NCBI RefSeq assembly: GCF_004522155.1
Contig: NZ_SDEA01000006.1
Location: forward strand, 72,891-136,890
Direction of reading: 5' to 3'
DNA: 64,000 nucleotides
Origin: Paracoccus luteus
GTDB taxonomy: Bacteria; Pseudomonadota; Alphaproteobacteria; Rhodobacterales; Rhodobacteraceae
The notes beneath the pieces were generated by a model. That model had not been told where the DNA came from. It was given only the letters and a program-made list of their open reading frames with translations, and searched no databases. The translations under genes and the position numbers were made by a program. Below are positions 11,589 through 20,148 of the stretch, in pieces. Every line of letters starts with the position of its first letter. Position 1 is the stretch's first letter.

Positions 11589-12692
11589 TTGACACCGCCA
11601 TCGGGCAACGACGGGTTCGTCGTCTTTGATCATGTGCAGAAAAGCTATGACGGTCAGACGCTTGTCGTCAAAGACCTGAACCTTTCCATCGGCCAGGGCG
11701 AGTTCCTGACCATGCTCGGCCCGTCCGGGTCGGGCAAGACCACCTGCCTGATGATGCTGGCCGGGTTCGAGACGGCGACCAACGGCGAGATCCGGCTGGA
11801 CGGGCGCAACATCAACGACGTGCCCCCCCACAAGCGCGGCATCGGCATGGTGTTCCAGAACTATGCGCTGTTTCCGCACATGACCGTGGGCGAGAACCTG
11901 GCCTTTCCGCTGGAGGTCCGCGGCATGGGCAAGGCCGACCGCGAGACGCGGGTCATGCGGGCGCTGGACATGGTGCAGATGGGCCGGTTCAAGTCGCGCC
12001 GTCCGGCGCAGCTGTCGGGCGGCCAGCAGCAGCGCATCGCACTGGCCCGTGCGCTGGTGTTCGACCCCAAGCTGGTGCTGATGGACGAGCCGCTGGGCGC
12101 CCTGGACAAGCAGCTGCGCGAGCATATGCAGTATGAAATCAAGGCGCTGCACAACAATCTTGGAATTACCGTCGTCTATGTGACCCACGACCAGGGCGAG
12201 GCGCTGACGATGTCGGACCGCATCGCCGTGTTCAACGACGGGCGCATCCAGCAGCTGGCCCCCCCGTCGCAGCTTTACGAAAAGCCCGACAACAGCTTTG
12301 TCGCGGGGTTCATCGGCGAAAACAACGCGCTGCCCGGCGTCATCGAGCGGCTGGACGGCGGCAAGGCGCTGGTCCGGCTGGCCACGGGCGAGCTGATCGA
12401 CGCGACCCCTGTCAACGTGCGCGAGGTGGGTCAGCAGACGCTGGTGTCGATCCGCCCCGAACGGGTCGAGTTCAAGCCCGAGATGATGCCCGCAGGCGCC
12501 CACACCATCGACGCCGAGGTGCGCGACGTCATCTATATGGGCGACATCCTGCGCGCCCGGATGAAGGTCGCGGGCAGCGACGATTTCGTGATGAAGTTCC
12601 GCAACACGCTGGGCCAGACACGGCTGGACCCCGGCCAGCACATCCGCATCGGCTGGCACCCCCAGGACGCGCGGGCGCTCGACCTCGTCTGA
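11589..12692 (+). CDS. Polyamine-type ABC transporter ATP-binding protein (PotA-like)
   Basis: Cytoplasmic ATPase subunit of an importer, 367 residues. Walker A GPSGSGKTT, Q-loop FQNYALFPH, signature LSGGQQQR, Walker B LVLMDEPL and H-loop VYVTHDQ are all present, followed by a C-terminal TOBE/regulatory domain (about residues 270-367). This is the layout of spermidine/putrescine-type PotA proteins. The start is taken as TTG at 11589, because AGGGA lies 8 nt upstream and no ATG or GTG fits before the conserved FVVFDHVQKSY. It is the first gene of a six-gene operon with three binding proteins and two permeases. Confidence 0.93.
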   Translation: MTPPSGNDGFVVFDHVQKSYDGQTLVVKDLNLSIGQGEFLTMLGPSGSGKTTCLMMLAGFETATNGEIRLDGRNINDVPPHKRGIGMVFQNYALFPHMTVGENLAFPLEVRGMGKADRETRVMRALDMVQMGRFKSRRPAQLSGGQQQRIALARALVFDPKLVLMDEPLGALDKQLREHMQYEIKALHNNLGITVVYVTHDQGEALTMSDRIAVFNDGRIQQLAPPSQLYEKPDNSFVAGFIGENNALPGVIERLDGGKALVRLATGELIDATPVNVREVGQQTLVSIRPERVEFKPEMMPAGAHTIDAEVRDVIYMGDILRARMKVAGSDDFVMKFRNTLGQTRLDPGQHIRIGWHPQDARALDLV

Positions 12693-12717
12693 CAAGAAAA
12701 TACACAGGGAGAATGGA

Positions 12718-13797
12718 ATGAGAGGCCTTCTGATTTCGACCACCGCGCTGATCGCGCTGTCCGGCACGGCCTGGGCGCAGGACAAGGTCCTGAACGTCCT
12801 GGACTGGGGCGGGGCTTACGGCCAGTCGCACGCGATCGCCTATAACGCGCCCTTCGAGGCCGAGACGGGCATCCGCATCACCGTGTCCGACGCCGACAAC
12901 CCGGCGACCCCGATCAAGGCGATGGTCGAGGCGGGCAACGTGACCGCCGACGTCGCCTCGGTCGAATACGCCGACGCCGTGCGGCTGTGCGACGAGGGCG
13001 CGCTGGAACAGATCGACCTGTCGGTGCTGACCGCGGCGTCCGACGGCACCACCGCGCAGGACGATTTCATCGAGGGCGCGCTGACCGACTGCTTTGTCGC
13101 CACCGACGTCTATTCGATGGTGCTGGCCTATGACGACGGCAAGTTCCCCGACGCCAAGCCCGCGACGCCCGCCGATTTCTTCGACACCGCCAAGTTCCCC
13201 GGCAAGCGCACGATGCGCAAGGGCGCCAAGTTCAACCTGGAACTGGCCCTGATGGCCGATGGCGTCCCCCCGGCCGAGGTCTATGACGTGCTGGCGACGC
13301 CCGAAGGCGTTGACCGCGCCTTCGCCAAGCTGGGCACGATCAAGAACGACGTGATCTGGTGGGAAGCGGGCGCCCAGCCGCCGCAGCTGCTGGCGGATGG
13401 CGAGGTCACGATGGCCTATGCCTTCAACGGCCGGATCTTCAACGCCGCCATCGGCGAGAACAAGCCGTTCAACATCATCTGGGACGGCCAGATCTATGAG
13501 ATGGAGGGCTGGGTGATCCCGAAGGGTGCGCCCAACGTCGAAAACGCGCTGAAATACATCGAGTTCTCGACCCGCCCGGAACAGCTTGCCAAGGCCGCCG
13601 AGCAGATCAGCTATGGCCCGCCGCGCAAGTCGGCGTCGGCGCTGGTCGGCAATGTCGCGGGCAAGGACGTCCCGATGGGGCCGCATCTGCCGACCTCGCC
13701 CGAGAACATCGACAAGGGCATCGCCTCGAACCTCGACTTCTGGGTCGATCACGATGGCGAGCTGAGCGAGCGGTTCAACGCCTGGCTGGCCGGCTGA
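12718..13797 (+). CDS. ABC transporter substrate-binding protein 1 (polyamine-type, PotD-like)
   Basis: Periplasmic receptor of family 1, 359 residues. Signal peptide ends AWAQ at about residue 20. The mature protein opens KVLNVLDWGGAYG, typical of PotD-like receptors. Conserved blocks FFDTAKFPGKR, WWEAGAQPPQLLADGEV, FNGRIFNA and SYGPPRKSASA recur in the next two genes. A Cys pair (RLCDEG and TDCFVATD) probably forms a disulphide. Homology suggests a polyamine-like cationic ligand, but the specificity is not determined. It is followed by a strong GC hairpin that may raise its expression over downstream genes. Confidence 0.92.
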   Translation: MRGLLISTTALIALSGTAWAQDKVLNVLDWGGAYGQSHAIAYNAPFEAETGIRITVSDADNPATPIKAMVEAGNVTADVASVEYADAVRLCDEGALEQIDLSVLTAASDGTTAQDDFIEGALTDCFVATDVYSMVLAYDDGKFPDAKPATPADFFDTAKFPGKRTMRKGAKFNLELALMADGVPPAEVYDVLATPEGVDRAFAKLGTIKNDVIWWEAGAQPPQLLADGEVTMAYAFNGRIFNAAIGENKPFNIIWDGQIYEMEGWVIPKGAPNVENALKYIEFSTRPEQLAKAAEQISYGPPRKSASALVGNVAGKDVPMGPHLPTSPENIDKGIASNLDFWVDHDGELSERFNAWLAG

Positions 13798-13802
13798 TGG
13801 CC

Positions 13803-13833
13803 GGCGGCGCCGCCCCGCGCGGGCGGCGCCGCC
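13803..13833 (+). terminator. Intercistronic hairpin after binding protein 1
   Basis: Two identical self-palindromic arms GGCGGCGCCGCC (13803-13814 and 13822-13833) flank a 7-nt loop just after the stop codon. TT follows but there is no long U-run. It is likely an mRNA-stabilising or attenuating element rather than a full terminator. Confidence 0.6.
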
Positions 13834-13863
13834 TTCACACCCAACGTTGGGAAAGAGCGGATC

Positions 13864-14946
13864 ATGACACGACGACTGATCGCAGGAACGGCGCTGGCGC
13901 TGATCGCCGCCGGGGCGGCCCATGCGCAAGACGGCTCGATCAACATCACCACCTATGGCGGTGCCTTCGGCGCGGCGGTGAACGAGGCCTTCGCCAAGCC
14001 CTTCACCCAGGCCAGCGGCATCCAGGCCACGATGGTGGACAATTCGGACCCGCCCGCCAAGCTGAAGGCCGAGGTCGAGGCGGGCAACGTCACCAGCGAC
14101 GTCTATGACGTCGAGCAGTCCGACGTGATCCGCCTGTGCGACGAGGGGCTGATCGAGCCGATCGACCCCGCGATCCTGCCCGCGGCGGCGGACGGGACGG
14201 CGGCCGCCGACGATTACCTGCCGCAGGCGCTGCATGACTGCGCGACCGCGATCATGGTATGGTCCACGGTGATCGCCTATGACACGCAGGCGTTCACGGG
14301 CGCAGCCCCGGCCACGGTCGCGGATTTCTTTGACACCGCCAAGTTCCCCGGCAAGCGCGGCATCATCAAGCGGCCCAAATACGCGCTGGAGTTCGCGCTG
14401 CTGGGTGATGGCGTGCCGGCCGACCAGGTCTATGAGGTGCTGGGAACGCCCGAGGGCGTGGACCGCGCCTTTGCCAAGCTGGACAGCATCAAGGATCAGG
14501 TGGTCTGGTGGGAGGCGGGCGCGCAGGCGCCGCAGCTTTTGGCCGACAAAGAGGTGTCGATGACGCTGGCCTATAACGGCCGGATCTTCGACGCCATCGT
14601 CGAGGAGGGCAAGCCCTTCGCCTTTGTCTGGGACGGGGCGAACCTGGACATGGACTATTGGGTGGTGCCCAGGGGCGCGCCGAACCTTGACGCGTCGATG
14701 CAGTTCATCGCCTTTGCCTCGGACCCGGCGCGGCAGGCGGATCTGTCGAAATACATCGCCTATGGCCCGCCCCGGAAATCGGCGTCGGCCAGCGTCGGCA
14801 CATACAAGGACGGCACCACCGGGATGGCGCCCTTCCTGCCGACGACGCCCGCCAACGCCGAACGCGCGCTGGTCAACGACGCCGCCTTCTGGGCCGACCA
14901 CGGGACCGAGCTGACCGAGCGGTTCAACGCCTGGCTGGCAAGCTGA
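13864..14946 (+). CDS. ABC transporter substrate-binding protein 2 (polyamine-type)
   Basis: Second tandem periplasmic receptor, 360 residues, with a signal peptide ending AAHAQ at about residue 22 and the opening SINITTYGGAFGAAVN. It shares with its neighbours the VEAGNVTSDVYDVEQ region, FFDTAKFPGKRG, WWEAGAQAPQLLADKEV, YNGRIFDA and the C-terminal ERFNAWLAS. The Cys pair is kept (RLCDEG, HDCATA). Side chains near the presumed pocket differ from receptor 1, for example around the first strand (YGGAFG against WGGAYG), so a different ligand preference is possible. GGGAAAGAG precedes the start. Confidence 0.92.
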   Translation: MTRRLIAGTALALIAAGAAHAQDGSINITTYGGAFGAAVNEAFAKPFTQASGIQATMVDNSDPPAKLKAEVEAGNVTSDVYDVEQSDVIRLCDEGLIEPIDPAILPAAADGTAAADDYLPQALHDCATAIMVWSTVIAYDTQAFTGAAPATVADFFDTAKFPGKRGIIKRPKYALEFALLGDGVPADQVYEVLGTPEGVDRAFAKLDSIKDQVVWWEAGAQAPQLLADKEVSMTLAYNGRIFDAIVEEGKPFAFVWDGANLDMDYWVVPRGAPNLDASMQFIAFASDPARQADLSKYIAYGPPRKSASASVGTYKDGTTGMAPFLPTTPANAERALVNDAAFWADHGTELTERFNAWLAS

Positions 14947-14951
14947 AACCC

Positions 14952-14978
14952 GCGCCGGGGCGTTCGCCGCCCCGGCGC
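14952..14978 (+). terminator. Intercistronic hairpin after binding protein 2
   Basis: Perfect 11-bp arms GCGCCGGGGCG (14952-14962) and CGCCCCGGCGC (14968-14978) with loop TTCGC, directly after the stop of receptor 2. No U-run follows. It stands in the same relative place as the hairpin behind receptor 1. Confidence 0.6.
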
Positions 14979-14996
14979 CCCGACCCGAATGACCCC

Positions 14997-16070
14997 ATGC
15001 GCAGACCGCTGATCCTTGCCGCCACGCTGCTAGCCGCCCCTGCCTTTGCACAGGACCGGGCGCTGACGGTGATTTCGTGGGGCGGCGACTTTGCGGCCAT
15101 GCAGGACCGCGCAATGGCCCGGCCGTTCGCCGAACGCACGGGCACGGCCGTCCGCTTTGTCGATACCGACGACCCCGCCGGCATGATCAAGCTGCAGGTC
15201 GAGGCGGGCAACGTCACCGCCGACGTGGCCAGCGTGGGGCAGGGCGCGGGGCTGCGGCTGTGCGAGGAGGGCGACGCCCAGCCGATCGACCCAGCCATCC
15301 TTGTGCCGCCCGCCAGCGGCACCGTGGCCGATGATTTCCTGCCGCGCACCCTGTCCGAATGTTTCGTGGCGACCGACATCTATTCGACCGTGATCGCCTA
15401 TGACGCGGACCGGCTGGCGGCGGCGCCGACCTCGGCCGCCGATTTCTTTGATCTCGAGCGGTTTCCGGGCCGCCGGGGCCTTGGCCGGACGCCGCAGTTC
15501 ACGATGGAGCTGGCGCTGGTCGGCGACGGCGTGCCGCTGGATCAGGTCTATGACGTGCTGGCCACCCCGGCGGGGGTCGAGCGTGCGCTTGCCCGGCTGG
15601 ACACCATCCGCGACCAGATCGTCTGGTGGGAAGCAGGCGCCCAGCCGATCCAGCTTGTCGCCGACGGCGAGGTGGCGATGACCCACGCCTATAACGGCCG
15701 CGTCTTCAAGGCCGCGCAGGTTGACGGCTTGCCGCTGGCGATCCTGTGGGACGCCCAGATGCTCGAGGTCGAGGGCTGGGTCATCCCCAGTGGCGCGCCC
15801 AACCCTGACGCCGCGCGCGCTTTCGTCAGCTTCTCGACGTCGCCCGAGGTGCTGGCCCGCGCCGCCGAGATCCTGCCCTATGGACCACCGCGCGCGTCGG
15901 CGCAGGCGATGGTCGGGGAATACGCGGGCGACGGCGTCACGCAGATGGGCCCGCATCTGCCGACCTCGGCGCAGAACATGACGAATGCGCTGTTCGTGGA
16001 CCCGGAGTTCTGGGCCGACCACGAACCCCAGCTGCGCGAGCGCTTTACGGCATGGCTGGGCAACGAATGA
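14997..16070 (+). CDS. ABC transporter substrate-binding protein 3 (polyamine-type)
   Basis: Third tandem periplasmic receptor, 357 residues, with a signal peptide ending PAFAQ at about residue 18-19 and the mature start RALTVISWGGDFAAM. The family blocks FFDLERFPGRRG, WWEAGAQPIQLVADGEV, YNGRVFKAA and PYGPPRASAQA are present, as is the Cys pair (RLCEEG, SECFVATD). It diverges more than receptors 1 and 2 do from each other. Unlike them it is not followed by a strong hairpin before the permease genes. The ligand is unknown. Confidence 0.92.
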   Translation: MRRPLILAATLLAAPAFAQDRALTVISWGGDFAAMQDRAMARPFAERTGTAVRFVDTDDPAGMIKLQVEAGNVTADVASVGQGAGLRLCEEGDAQPIDPAILVPPASGTVADDFLPRTLSECFVATDIYSTVIAYDADRLAAAPTSAADFFDLERFPGRRGLGRTPQFTMELALVGDGVPLDQVYDVLATPAGVERALARLDTIRDQIVWWEAGAQPIQLVADGEVAMTHAYNGRVFKAAQVDGLPLAILWDAQMLEVEGWVIPSGAPNPDAARAFVSFSTSPEVLARAAEILPYGPPRASAQAMVGEYAGDGVTQMGPHLPTSAQNMTNALFVDPEFWADHEPQLRERFTAWLGNE

Positions 16071-16109
16071 CGACCGGCCCGATCCCAGGGCCACATCGAT
16101 AGGACCGGA

Positions 16110-17408
16110 ATGGCCACTGCTCTCGATCCCCACGCAGCAATCGTCGCCAAGGCCGGCGGCGGCCGGGCGGCGGCGCTGACGACCGCCGACGGGCGGCCGC
16201 TGGCCCGCGCGCTGGCGCGCAGTTCGGCGCGGGCGCGCAGGCGCGCGTTCCTGCTGGTCGCGCCGCTGCTGCTGTTTGTCGTCATCACCTTTGTGATCCC
16301 GATCGGGCAGATGCTGCACCGGTCGATGTACAACGACGGGTTTTCGGCCAACATGCCGCAGGTTTCCGCATGGTTCGCCGAAAATCCGCCCGGCACGCAG
16401 CCCGACGAGGCGGCCTTTGCCGCGCTGGCCGCCGACCTGACCGCGGCGGCCGAGGCGCGCACCATCGGCATCGTCGGCACGCGGATGAACTATGACGTGC
16501 CCGGCACCCGGTCGCTGTTCACCGCGACCGGCCGCAAGGCGCGCGCCGGGTTCGCGCCGCCCTATCGCGACGCGCTGGTCGAGGCCGACGCCAAGTGGCA
16601 GGATCCGACGCTGTGGCGGGCGATGCGCAGCGCCTCGACCGCCTATACGGCGAACTTTTACCTGGCCGCGCTGGACCGGACCCGCAACGACCAGAACGAG
16701 ATCGTCCAGGTGGCCGGGCAGCAGCAGGTCTATGTCATGCTGTTCAAGCGCACGCTGGGGCTGTCGCTGCTGATCACGGCGACGACGTTCCTGCTGGGCT
16801 TCCCCATCGCGCATCTGCTGGCGACCCTGCCGATGCGGAAATCGAACCTGCTGATGATCCTTGTGCTGCTGCCGTTCTGGACCTCGCTGCTGGTGCGCAC
16901 CACCGCCTGGATGGTGCTGTTGCAGCAGCAGGGCGTCATCAACGACATCCTGGTCTGGATCGGCGCGATCGACGAACAGGGCCGGCTGGCGATGATCTAT
17001 AACCAGATCGGCACGGTCATCGCGATGACCCATATCCTGCTGCCGTTCATGATCCTGCCGCTGTATTCGGTGATGCGGACGATCAATCCCAGCTATGTCC
17101 GGGCCGCGCGCAGCCTTGGCGCGACCAGCTGGACGGCGTTCCGCCGCGTCTATTTCCCGCTGACCCTGCCGGGGCTGGGGGCGGGGGCGCTGCTCGTCTT
17201 CATCCTTGCGGTCGGCTATTACATCACGCCGGCGCTGGTGGGCGGGTCGTCGGGCCAGCTGATCTCCAACATGATCGCGATGCACATGACCGAGACGCTG
17301 AACTGGTCGATGGCCGCGGCGCTGGCGGCGCTGCTGCTGGGGGGCGTGCTGGCGCTTTACTGGGTCTACGACCGGCTGGTCGGGATCGACAATCTCAAGC
17401 TGGGGTGA
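16110..17408 (+). CDS. ABC transporter permease (PotB-like) with a large periplasmic loop
   Basis: Inner-membrane permease of 432 residues. TM1 lies at about 46-66. A hydrophilic segment of ~138 residues (about 71-208, predicted periplasmic) follows before TM2. The remaining five helices form the usual binding-protein-dependent permease domain, with the EAA loop ARSLGATSWTAFRRVYFPLTLPGL that docks on the ATPase. PotB-type proteins are usually under 320 residues, so the loop explains the extra length. It pairs with the next gene, whose start lies 4 bp past its stop, and with the PotA-like ATPase. Confidence 0.92.
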   Translation: MATALDPHAAIVAKAGGGRAAALTTADGRPLARALARSSARARRRAFLLVAPLLLFVVITFVIPIGQMLHRSMYNDGFSANMPQVSAWFAENPPGTQPDEAAFAALAADLTAAAEARTIGIVGTRMNYDVPGTRSLFTATGRKARAGFAPPYRDALVEADAKWQDPTLWRAMRSASTAYTANFYLAALDRTRNDQNEIVQVAGQQQVYVMLFKRTLGLSLLITATTFLLGFPIAHLLATLPMRKSNLLMILVLLPFWTSLLVRTTAWMVLLQQQGVINDILVWIGAIDEQGRLAMIYNQIGTVIAMTHILLPFMILPLYSVMRTINPSYVRAARSLGATSWTAFRRVYFPLTLPGLGAGALLVFILAVGYYITPALVGGSSGQLISNMIAMHMTETLNWSMAAALAALLLGGVLALYWVYDRLVGIDNLKLG

Positions 17409-17412
17409 ACCG

Positions 17413-18384
17413 ATGGCGCTTCCGACCTATGCCTCGCCGCTGGAGAGGGTCTGGCACTGGACCTATATCGCGATCTGCGTGGCGATCTTTGTATTCCTGA
17501 TCGCCCCGATCATCGTCGTGATCCCGCTGTCCTTCAACGCCGAGCCATATTTCACCTTTACCGACCGCATGCTGTCGTTCGACCCCGACGGCTATTCGAT
17601 GCGGTGGTATGACAGCCTGCTGACCTTTGGCATGGTGCGGGGCGACGCGCCGCGCGACGCAAGCTGGTGGGCCGACGCATGGGCGAACGCGAAATGGATC
17701 GGCGCGGCCAAGAACTCGCTGATCATCGGATTCTTCTCGACCATCCTTGCGACGGTGCTGGGCACGCTGGCGGCGCTGGGCCTTTCGCGGCCGGAAATGC
17801 CGTTCCGCCGCATCATCATTGCGGTGCTGATCTCGCCCATGATCGTGCCGATCATCATCACGGCGACGGGCATGTTCTTTTTCTATTCCTCGACCTGCGT
17901 CGACACGACCTCGGCCCTGGGCCGGGTGCTGGCCCCGGTGCTGTCCAATTCGGGCTGCCTTGCCAACACCTATCTGGGGGTGATCCTGGCGCATGCGACG
18001 CTGGGCATCCCGTTCGTCATCATCACCGTGACGGCGACGCTGATCGGGTTCGACCAGTCGCTGAACCGGGCGGCGGCGTCGCTGGGGGCCAATCCCCGGA
18101 CGACGTTCTTCAAGGTGACGATGCCGCTGATCCTGCCCGGCGTCATCTCGGGCGCGCTGTTCGCCTTTGTCACCTCGTTCGACGAGGTGGTGGCGGTGCT
18201 GTTCATCGCCGGTCCCGACCAGCAGACGATCCCCCGGCAGATGTGGAACGGCATCCGCGAACAGATCAGCCCGGCGATCCTGGCGGTCGCCACGCTGCTG
18301 GTGATCTTTTCCATCGCCCTGCTGACCACGGTCGAGCTGTTGCGGCGGCGCGGCGAAAGGCTGCGGGGGCTGACCCCCGCCTGA
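17413..18384 (+). CDS. ABC transporter permease (PotC-like)
   Basis: Second inner-membrane permease, 323 residues and about six helices. The EAA-type loop reads RAAASLGANPRTTFFKVTMP and is followed by LILPGVISGALFAF. A moderately long periplasmic stretch rich in Trp and Asp (RDASWWADAWANAKW) lies between TM1 and TM2, where the partner permease has its much larger loop. It is the last gene of the transporter operon and is convergent with the AEC transporter gene 25 bp away. Confidence 0.92.
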   Translation: MALPTYASPLERVWHWTYIAICVAIFVFLIAPIIVVIPLSFNAEPYFTFTDRMLSFDPDGYSMRWYDSLLTFGMVRGDAPRDASWWADAWANAKWIGAAKNSLIIGFFSTILATVLGTLAALGLSRPEMPFRRIIIAVLISPMIVPIIITATGMFFFYSSTCVDTTSALGRVLAPVLSNSGCLANTYLGVILAHATLGIPFVIITVTATLIGFDQSLNRAAASLGANPRTTFFKVTMPLILPGVISGALFAFVTSFDEVVAVLFIAGPDQQTIPRQMWNGIREQISPAILAVATLLVIFSIALLTTVELLRRRGERLRGLTPA

Positions 18385-18409
18385 CCGGCGGGGCAGGGCG
18401 GACACCCGG

Positions 18410-19354
18410 TCAGGGCAGGATCGCCAGCCACACCCAGATCGACAGCATCGACAGGCCCGTCGCCACCAGCACGGTCGATGCGGCGACCCGCATCGCCGCG
18501 CCGTAAAGGCTGGCGAACAGATAGGCGTTGACCCCCGGCGCCATCGCCGCCGTCAGCACCGCCGACCGCAGCGCGGCGGTATCCAGCCCCAGCGTCTGGC
18601 CCAGCCCCCAGGTGATCGCGGGATGGACGACCAGCGAACAGGCGCAGCACACCGCGATGGTGGCCGCGTCCCCCTCGGGCTTATAGCGCAGCAGGATGCC
18701 GCCCAGACCGAACAGCGCCGCAGGCAGCGCCGCGGCGGCGATCATGTCCACGCCGCCCCAGAACCCCTGCGGCATGACCAGCCCGGCCGAGGTCAGCAGG
18801 TTCATGGCCAGCCCGCTGAGGATGCCGATCACCAGCGGCGTGCGCACCACGCCCTTCAGCGCCCGCATCGCGACGCGGCCTGCCGACACGCCGGACCCGT
18901 GGGCGCGCGTGAACTCCATGAAGGTGATGCCGAAGGTGTAAAGCAGCGGCGAATGCATCGCGATGATGGCAAAGTTGCCGGCCGTCGCCTCGGGCCCATA
19001 GGCGCGTTCGGTGATGGGCACGCCCAGCAGCAGCGAGTTGGAAAACAGGCAGGCAAAGCCGATCACCACGGCGTCCTGCGGCGAACGCCCGAACACGCGC
19101 CGCGCCGCCGCCCAGCCCAGAAAGAACGACGCGAACGCCCCGGCGTAAAAGGACACCAGCAGCCGCGGATCGAAGTTGGCCGACAGGTCCAGCCCCGCCA
19201 TCGACTTGAACAGCAGCACCGGCACCGCGAAGTTCTGGGCGAAACGCATCAGCCCGTCCACGCCCTCGGGGCTGAACATCCGGCGCCAGGCCACGACATA
19301 GCCGAAGCCGATCACCAGGAACACCGGCATGATGACGGTGAACAGCGCGCTCAT
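18410..19354 (-). CDS. AEC (auxin efflux carrier) family transporter
   Basis: Inner-membrane protein of 314 residues with roughly eight to ten hydrophobic helices, opening MSALFTVIMPVFLVIGFGYV. The AEC pattern of two five-helix halves is visible, with N-rich stretches such as RFAQNFAVPVLLF and the central CLFSNSLLLGVPI typical of this family. Bacterial members export or import small carboxylates and amino acids; the substrate here is unknown. Its ATG overlaps the TGA of the MBL hydrolase (ATGA), so it is probably translationally coupled as the last gene of the tmk-holB operon. Confidence 0.88.
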   Translation of the reverse strand: MSALFTVIMPVFLVIGFGYVVAWRRMFSPEGVDGLMRFAQNFAVPVLLFKSMAGLDLSANFDPRLLVSFYAGAFASFFLGWAAARRVFGRSPQDAVVIGFACLFSNSLLLGVPITERAYGPEATAGNFAIIAMHSPLLYTFGITFMEFTRAHGSGVSAGRVAMRALKGVVRTPLVIGILSGLAMNLLTSAGLVMPQGFWGGVDMIAAAALPAALFGLGGILLRYKPEGDAATIAVCCACSLVVHPAITWGLGQTLGLDTAALRSAVLTAAMAPGVNAYLFASLYGAAMRVAASTVLVATGLSMLSIWVWLAILP

Positions 19355-20148
19355 ACCGTCAGGACCAGCCCGTCGTATGCGGGGACCACGTGCGCCGGCG
19401 TCTGCGCCATGACCGCGTCGTAATCCAGGTCGATATGCATGTTGGTGATGACGCCGCGCGGCGCGCGCGCGCGTTCGATCCACTCGATGGCCTGCGCCAG
19501 ATTGGCGTGGCTGGGGTGCGGCGTATAGCGCAGCGCGTCGCAGACGAAGATTTCCGCCCCCATGATCGCGGGCCAGGCCGCGTCCGGGATCGTCAGCACG
19601 TCGGGCAGATAGACCAGCGCCCCGCCGTCGCCCAGGATGCGGAAACCCAGTGCGGTTATGCCCCCGTGATCGACGGCAAAGGGGGTCAGCCGCACCGGGC
19701 CGCCCGCGCCGTCCACCGCGAAAGCCCCCTCGATCCGGTTCAGCGCCACGATGGGGGGATAGCCTGACCCCGGCGGCGTCTCGAACACATAGCGGAACCG
19801 GGTCAGCAGCGCCTGCGTCGTCGGCTCGTCCGCCCAGCCCGGCAGCAGGCTGCGGCGGTTGTGGACGATCTGGCGCAGGTCGTCGATGCCGTGGATGTGG
19901 TCGGCGTGCGGATGCGTCCAGACCACGGCGTCCAGCAGCCCGACGCCGGCGTCGGTCAGTTGCGGCACCAGGTCGGGGCCGGTGTCGATCAGCACCCGCG
20001 TCGTGCCGGCCGCGCCCTGCCGCTCGACCAGCAGCGAGCAGCGGCGGCGGCGGTTTTTCGGGTTCGCCGGGTCGCAGCCGCCCCAGTGGCCGCCCAGCCG
20101 GGGCACGCCGCCCGACGATCCGCAGCCCAGGATCGTGGCCCGGATCAT
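19351..20148 (-). CDS. MBL-fold metallo-hydrolase, PhnP-like
   Basis: Cytosolic beta-lactamase-fold hydrolase of 265 residues. Metal-binding motifs are visible: THPHADHIHGIDDLR (HxHxDH), a later FAVDHGG, YLPDV and NMHIDLD. The opening ILGCGSSGGVPRLGGHWG with CDPANPKNRRRR resembles PhnP cyclic phosphodiesterases, which often sit next to TatD in alphaproteobacteria. The precise substrate is not known. Its start overlaps the tatD stop by 4 bp and its stop overlaps the AEC start. Confidence 0.9.
   Translation of the reverse strand: MIRATILGCGSSGGVPRLGGHWGGCDPANPKNRRRRCSLLVERQGAAGTTRVLIDTGPDLVPQLTDAGVGLLDAVVWTHPHADHIHGIDDLRQIVHNRRSLLPGWADEPTTQALLTRFRYVFETPPGSGYPPIVALNRIEGAFAVDGAGGPVRLTPFAVDHGGITALGFRILGDGGALVYLPDVLTIPDAAWPAIMGAEIFVCDALRYTPHPSHANLAQAIEWIERARAPRGVITNMHIDLDYDAVMAQTPAHVVPAYDGLVLTV

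Noticed and set aside
12529..17285. Long minus-strand frames opposite the receptor and permease genes
   Set aside because: Opposite-strand artefacts; the plus-strand frames carry signal peptides and conserved blocks.
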